Positions 60,655 to 64,000 of a DNA stretch of 64,000 nt are shown piece after piece (positions within the stretch are counted from its first letter, which is position 1; each line of letters starts with the position of its first letter). Origin of the DNA: Nocardia vulneris. GTDB taxonomy: Bacteria > Actinomycetota > Actinomycetes > Mycobacteriales > Mycobacteriaceae. The DNA is taken from contig NZ_BDCI01000042.1 of assembly GCF_001613425.1 (NCBI RefSeq), forward strand, positions 1 to 64,000. Direction: 5' to 3'. Under the pieces are notes generated by a model. The model was not told the origin of the DNA. It worked only from the letters and a program-made list of their open reading frames with translations, and made no database searches. A program made the translations under genes and the position numbers.

Positions 60655-61710
60655 CTACAGCTCGTGGATCAATTCGACCAGCGCGGTCAGCACACCGGGA
60701 TCGGTATCGGGCAGAACACCGTGCCCGAGATTGAAGATATGTCCCTTGGCGCCCAAGGTGATCGCCTCGTCCGCCTCGGCCGCGATCCGGCGGGCCTCGG
60801 TCTCGACCGCCGCCGCGCCCGCGAACAGCACGGCCGGATCGAGATTGCCCTGCAACGCTTTTCCGGGCCCGACCCGGCGGACAGCCTCGGTGAGCGGCAC
60901 CCGCCAGTCCACGCCGACCACGTCGGCGCCGGCCTCGCCCATCGCACCGAGCAGCTCGCCCGTGCCCACACCGAAGTGGATGCGCGGCACGCCGGCGGCG
61001 GCCACCTCGGCGAACACCCGCTCCGAATGCGGCAGCACGAACCGGCGGTAGTCGGCCAGCGACAGCGCGCCCGCCCACGAATCGAACAGCTGGATCGCGT
61101 CGACCCCCGCCGCCAGCTGCGCCTGCAGGAACGCGATGGTGATATCGGTGAGCGCGCCCAGCAGCGCGTGCCAGGTCTGCGGGTCGGCGTACATCATCGA
61201 CTTGGTGCGCTCGTGGTTCTTGCTCGGCCCGCCCTCGACCAGATAGGACGCGAGGGTGAACGGTGCGCCCGCGAACCCGATCAACGGCGTCTCGCCGAGC
61301 GCGTCGACCAGCAGCCGCACTCCGTCGGTGACCGCCCCCACTTCCTCCGGGCGCAATCGCGGCAGGGCGCGCACATCGTCGACGGTGCGCACCGGCGACG
61401 CGATCACCGGACCGACGCCGGGCACGATATCCAGATCGACCCCCGCGGCCTTCAACGGAACCACGATGTCGGAGAACAGGATCGCCGCGTCCACCCGGTG
61501 CCTGCGGATCGGCTGCAGCGTGATCTCACACACCAGCTCCGGATCGAAACAGGACTCGAGCATGCCGACGCCCTTGCGCAGCTCGCGGTATTCGGGCAGC
61601 GACCGTCCGGCTTGACGCATGAACCACACCGGGCGCCTGCTCGGCGTCGCGCCGGTGGCGGCGGCCAGGAACGGGGCATCGGTCAGGCGGCGGCGGGTGT
61701 ATGTGCTCAT
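60655..61710 (-). CDS. hemE: Uroporphyrinogen decarboxylase
   Basis: A 351-residue HemE. RPVWFMRQAGRSLPEYRELR is the family signature, with ILFSDIVVPLKAAGVDLD, GFAGAPFTLASYLVEGG, FDSWAGALSLADYRRF and LQGNLDP. It converts uroporphyrinogen III to coproporphyrinogen III. The start is ATG 61710, with TACGAT seven bases upstream (leaderless). It converges with the lactonase gene and in M. tuberculosis would adjoin hemY. Confidence 0.95.
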   Translation of the reverse strand: MSTYTRRRLTDAPFLAAATGATPSRRPVWFMRQAGRSLPEYRELRKGVGMLESCFDPELVCEITLQPIRRHRVDAAILFSDIVVPLKAAGVDLDIVPGVGPVIASPVRTVDDVRALPRLRPEEVGAVTDGVRLLVDALGETPLIGFAGAPFTLASYLVEGGPSKNHERTKSMMYADPQTWHALLGALTDITIAFLQAQLAAGVDAIQLFDSWAGALSLADYRRFVLPHSERVFAEVAAAGVPRIHFGVGTGELLGAMGEAGADVVGVDWRVPLTEAVRRVGPGKALQGNLDPAVLFAGAAAVETEARRIAAEADEAITLGAKGHIFNLGHGVLPDTDPGVLTALVELIHEL

Positions 61711-61919
61711 CACGGCTATCGTATGCGGCCCGCGAACCGGGCCGAGCCGGACACCGGTGGCGTAGCGCACACGAGCCTGCCGACCGGTCGGACGCGCCCG
61801 TCGCGCGGGCCGATCCGCCGGCACGGCCTGTGCTACCACGCAACTTCCGGCGCAGCCCGCGCCGACTCCAGCGGCGCGCCTCCGCCTGTGCGGGGTGCAC
61901 AAGGTCTACCGTCCCCTTC

Positions 61920-62558
61920 GTGACACCGCTCGACTTCCGCGACGGCGCCGCACCGACCGAGGGACCTCATGGCGAGCCAGCTCAATTTCGCGCCGCGGTC
62001 GATGCGATGGGGACCGCTACAGTGCACCCTCGGATCGAGCTTGCGCCCATTCGGCCGCCGCAACGTCTGGCTCCCTACTCGTACGCACTCGGTGCCGAGG
62101 TAAAACATCCGGAATCCGGTGTCGTGCCGGTCGATTCGGAAGGCGACGCGTTCGGCAGACTGATCCTGCTGCACGACCCCGACGGTGACGACGCCTGGCA
62201 CGGCACGCTGCGACTGGTCGCCTACATCCAGGCCGATATCGACGCCGCACTGGCCACCGACCCGCTGCTGCCCGAGGTGGCGTGGAGCTGGCTGGTGGAC
62301 GCGCTCGAATCGCGCTCCGAGCCGTTCACCGCGCTCGGCGGCACGGTGACCTCGACGAGTTCGGTGCGCTACGGCGATATCGCGGGTCCGCCCCGGGCAC
62401 ACCAACTGGAACTACGCGCCTCCTGGACCGCGGTCACCACCGATATCCGGCCGCACGTGGAGGGTTTCTGCGAGGTTCTCGCCTATGCCGCCGGACTGCC
62501 GCCGGCCGGGATCACCCAGCTGGAGATGCGTCCCGGCGGTTCCGCCGACAAGCGGTAG
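61920..62558 (+). CDS. DUF3000 family protein
   Basis: A 212-residue protein, in the Rv2680 position. GRLILLHDPDGDDAWHGTLRLVAYIQAD, WSWLVDAL and TVTSTSSVRYGDI match the actinobacterial DUF3000 pattern; function unknown. I place the start at GTG 61920, because TACCGT lies seven bases upstream as a leaderless -10; the longer frame overlaps the hemE promoter. It precedes the RNase D gene. Confidence 0.88.
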   Translation: MTPLDFRDGAAPTEGPHGEPAQFRAAVDAMGTATVHPRIELAPIRPPQRLAPYSYALGAEVKHPESGVVPVDSEGDAFGRLILLHDPDGDDAWHGTLRLVAYIQADIDAALATDPLLPEVAWSWLVDALESRSEPFTALGGTVTSTSSVRYGDIAGPPRAHQLELRASWTAVTTDIRPHVEGFCEVLAYAAGLPPAGITQLEMRPGGSADKR

Positions 62559-62708
62559 CGATTTTCGCGGCCGCGCGGAAGACATCCCGGTGTCATGGCG
62601 TTGAGATGAACGAAAGCCGACAACGATTGCGCTGCCGTTCGTCATTCCGACACACGGAAGTCCGATAGGACGACGACGGCCGCACCCCTGCACGTAAAGT
62701 TCAACAAC

Positions 62709-63962
62709 ATGTCCGTACCCGAAGAATCCGAAACCACCGGCGCGCCTCCCCTGCTCGCGCCGGTGGATGGCGTGCCTCCGGTACTGGACACCGCCGCCGA
62801 AATCGCCGCGGCCGCTGATCGTCTCGCCGCGGGCACCGGCCCGCTCGCCGTCGACGCCGAACGCGCCTCAGGATTCCGGTATTCGGCGCGCGCCTATCTG
62901 ATCCAGCTCCGCCGCAAAGGCGCAGGCACTTTTCTCATCGATCCGATCCCCGTGACCGACGCCCTGACCCCGCTGGCCGCCGCGATCAACGGCCTGGAAT
63001 GGGTATTGCATTCGGCCGACCAGGATCTGCCCGGCCTCGCCGAACTCGGCCTACGCCCGCAGCGGCTCTTCGACACCGAATTGGGCGGGCGGCTCGCCGG
63101 ATTCGAACGCGTCGGCCTGGCCGCCATGGTGGAAAACCTGCTGGGACACGCGCTACGCAAGGGACACGGCGCGGCCGACTGGTCCACCCGGCCACTGCCC
63201 GACGAATGGCTCAACTACGCGGCACTCGACGTCGAACTACTCCTGGAATTGCGCGACGCGGTGGCGGCCGAACTCGACGCACAAGGCAAGAGCGATTGGG
63301 CGGCACAGGAATTCGAGCACGTCAGGACCACCGAACCGCCCGCACCGAAGGCGGACCGCTGGCGACGCACCTCGGGCATCCACACTCTGCGCCGGGCCAG
63401 GCAGTTGGCCGTCGTCCGCGAACTATGGACCACCCGGGACGCGCTCGCCCGCGCCCGCGACGTCGCACCCGCGCGGATCCTGCCCGACGCCGCCATCATC
63501 GCCGCCGTGACGGCCGACCCGAAAACCATTGCTCAACTCCGCGGACTACCCGTGTTCGGCGGACCGCGGCAGCGGCGGTACTCGCGCGAATGGCTGGCCG
63601 CCGTCGACCGCGGCCGCACCATGCCCGACACCGAACTACCGCCGCTCACCCAGCCGTTCGACGGTCCGCCCCCGGTGAACCGGTGGGAGCGCCGCGATCC
63701 CGCCGCCGCCGCCCGGCTGACCCGCGCGCGCACCGCCATGGGCGAACTCTCCACGAAACATTCGATTCCCGTGGAAAACCTGCTGTCCCCGGACCTCGTC
63801 CGCCGCCTCTGCTGGGACGGACTCCCCGACTACGACCGCGCCCCCGACTCCCCCGAAGAACTGGCCGCCGCCATCGACGGCTTCCTCAAATCCGGCGGAG
63901 CCAGGCAGTGGCAGCGTGAGCTCGCGGTCCCCCCACTGACCGCCGCCCTGACACCCGCCTGA
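62709..63962 (+). CDS. Ribonuclease D-like 3'-5' exonuclease with HRDC domain
   Basis: A 417-residue protein. The DEDDy exonuclease motifs are LAVDAERASGFRY (Exo I), LHSADQDLPGL (Exo II) and LNYAALDVELLLEL (Exo III). An HRDC domain follows at about residues 220-300 (RQLAVVRELWTTRDALARARDVAPARILPDAAI). It trims RNA 3' ends, such as tRNA precursors. It corresponds to Rv2681. The ATG at 62709 has TAAAGT eight bases upstream. Confidence 0.92.
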   Translation: MSVPEESETTGAPPLLAPVDGVPPVLDTAAEIAAAADRLAAGTGPLAVDAERASGFRYSARAYLIQLRRKGAGTFLIDPIPVTDALTPLAAAINGLEWVLHSADQDLPGLAELGLRPQRLFDTELGGRLAGFERVGLAAMVENLLGHALRKGHGAADWSTRPLPDEWLNYAALDVELLLELRDAVAAELDAQGKSDWAAQEFEHVRTTEPPAPKADRWRRTSGIHTLRRARQLAVVRELWTTRDALARARDVAPARILPDAAIIAAVTADPKTIAQLRGLPVFGGPRQRRYSREWLAAVDRGRTMPDTELPPLTQPFDGPPPVNRWERRDPAAAARLTRARTAMGELSTKHSIPVENLLSPDLVRRLCWDGLPDYDRAPDSPEELAAAIDGFLKSGGARQWQRELAVPPLTAALTPA

Positions 63963-64000
63963 GTCACGGGTCTGCCGCCGAGGTCGGCGAATCTTCACCG

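Noticed and set aside
1..64000. CRISPR arrays
   Set aside because: No regularly spaced short direct repeats were seen on either strand.

Overview
The window comes from a high-GC mycolic-acid actinobacterium, most likely Nocardia. The right third keeps the gene order I know from Mycobacterium tuberculosis Rv2669-Rv2681 (GNAT, zapE, ribD-like reductase, secreted hydrolase, aftC, msrB, hemQ, hemG/hemY, hemE, DUF3000, RNase D). It contains an arabinan-building glycosyltransferase gene. Many starts look leaderless, with a -10 hexamer 6-8 nt before ATG or GTG. All family calls come from reading motifs by eye; no search was run.

Region 1-8975 is the edge of a polyketide cluster on the minus strand. 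It holds E1alpha and E1beta subunits of a branched-chain-type 2-oxo acid dehydrogenase, then an unusual E2 protein. This E2 has a lipoyl domain, an E3-binding domain and an acyltransferase core, and it continues into a PKS acyl carrier domain and a C-terminal PKS docking tail. The next gene downstream is a modular type I PKS that opens with a docking helix and a ketosynthase, and it runs off the left edge. The likely reading is a dedicated loading machine: E1 decarboxylates a 2-oxo acid, E2 carries the acyl group on lipoate and passes it to the fused ACP, which docks on the first ketosynthase. A type II thioesterase and a membrane protein lie nearby. This is the strongest candidate for an undescribed system here.

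Region 9-15 kb is accessory DNA: two tandem paralogous HTH proteins, a Ski2-like helicase translationally coupled to a small ORF, and a lone excisionase-like gene beside a tRNA-Val(CAC) gene.

Region 15977-32282 is an actinomycete integrative and conjugative element (AICE) of about 16.3 kb in the 3' end of tRNA-Val(GAC). It is bounded by a 73-bp direct repeat that includes the tRNA terminator. From the right it carries a tyrosine integrase, a Pif-like Nudix gene, an XRE-type regulator, and a long leftward operon. That operon runs xis, small membrane proteins, a replication-relaxation-like protein, a TraB/VirD4-like ATPase, DUF2637 proteins, SSB and small proteins. The left part holds cargo: a SprT-like protein behind tandem palindromes, a non-coding hub with a very large inverted repeat, a second Nudix gene, and a PIN-domain protein preceded by a 12-bp inverted repeat.

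Region 32.3-64 kb is mostly core chromosome: oxidoreductases, a MetE-like protein, a sigma-like HTH protein, a CoiA-like protein, a LysR regulator, a flavin monooxygenase, a transporter, an ABC exporter under a GbsR-type regulator, and the conserved aftC/heme block. A second gyrB-like gene and a gluconolactonase-like gene are inserted between hemG/hemY and hemE.
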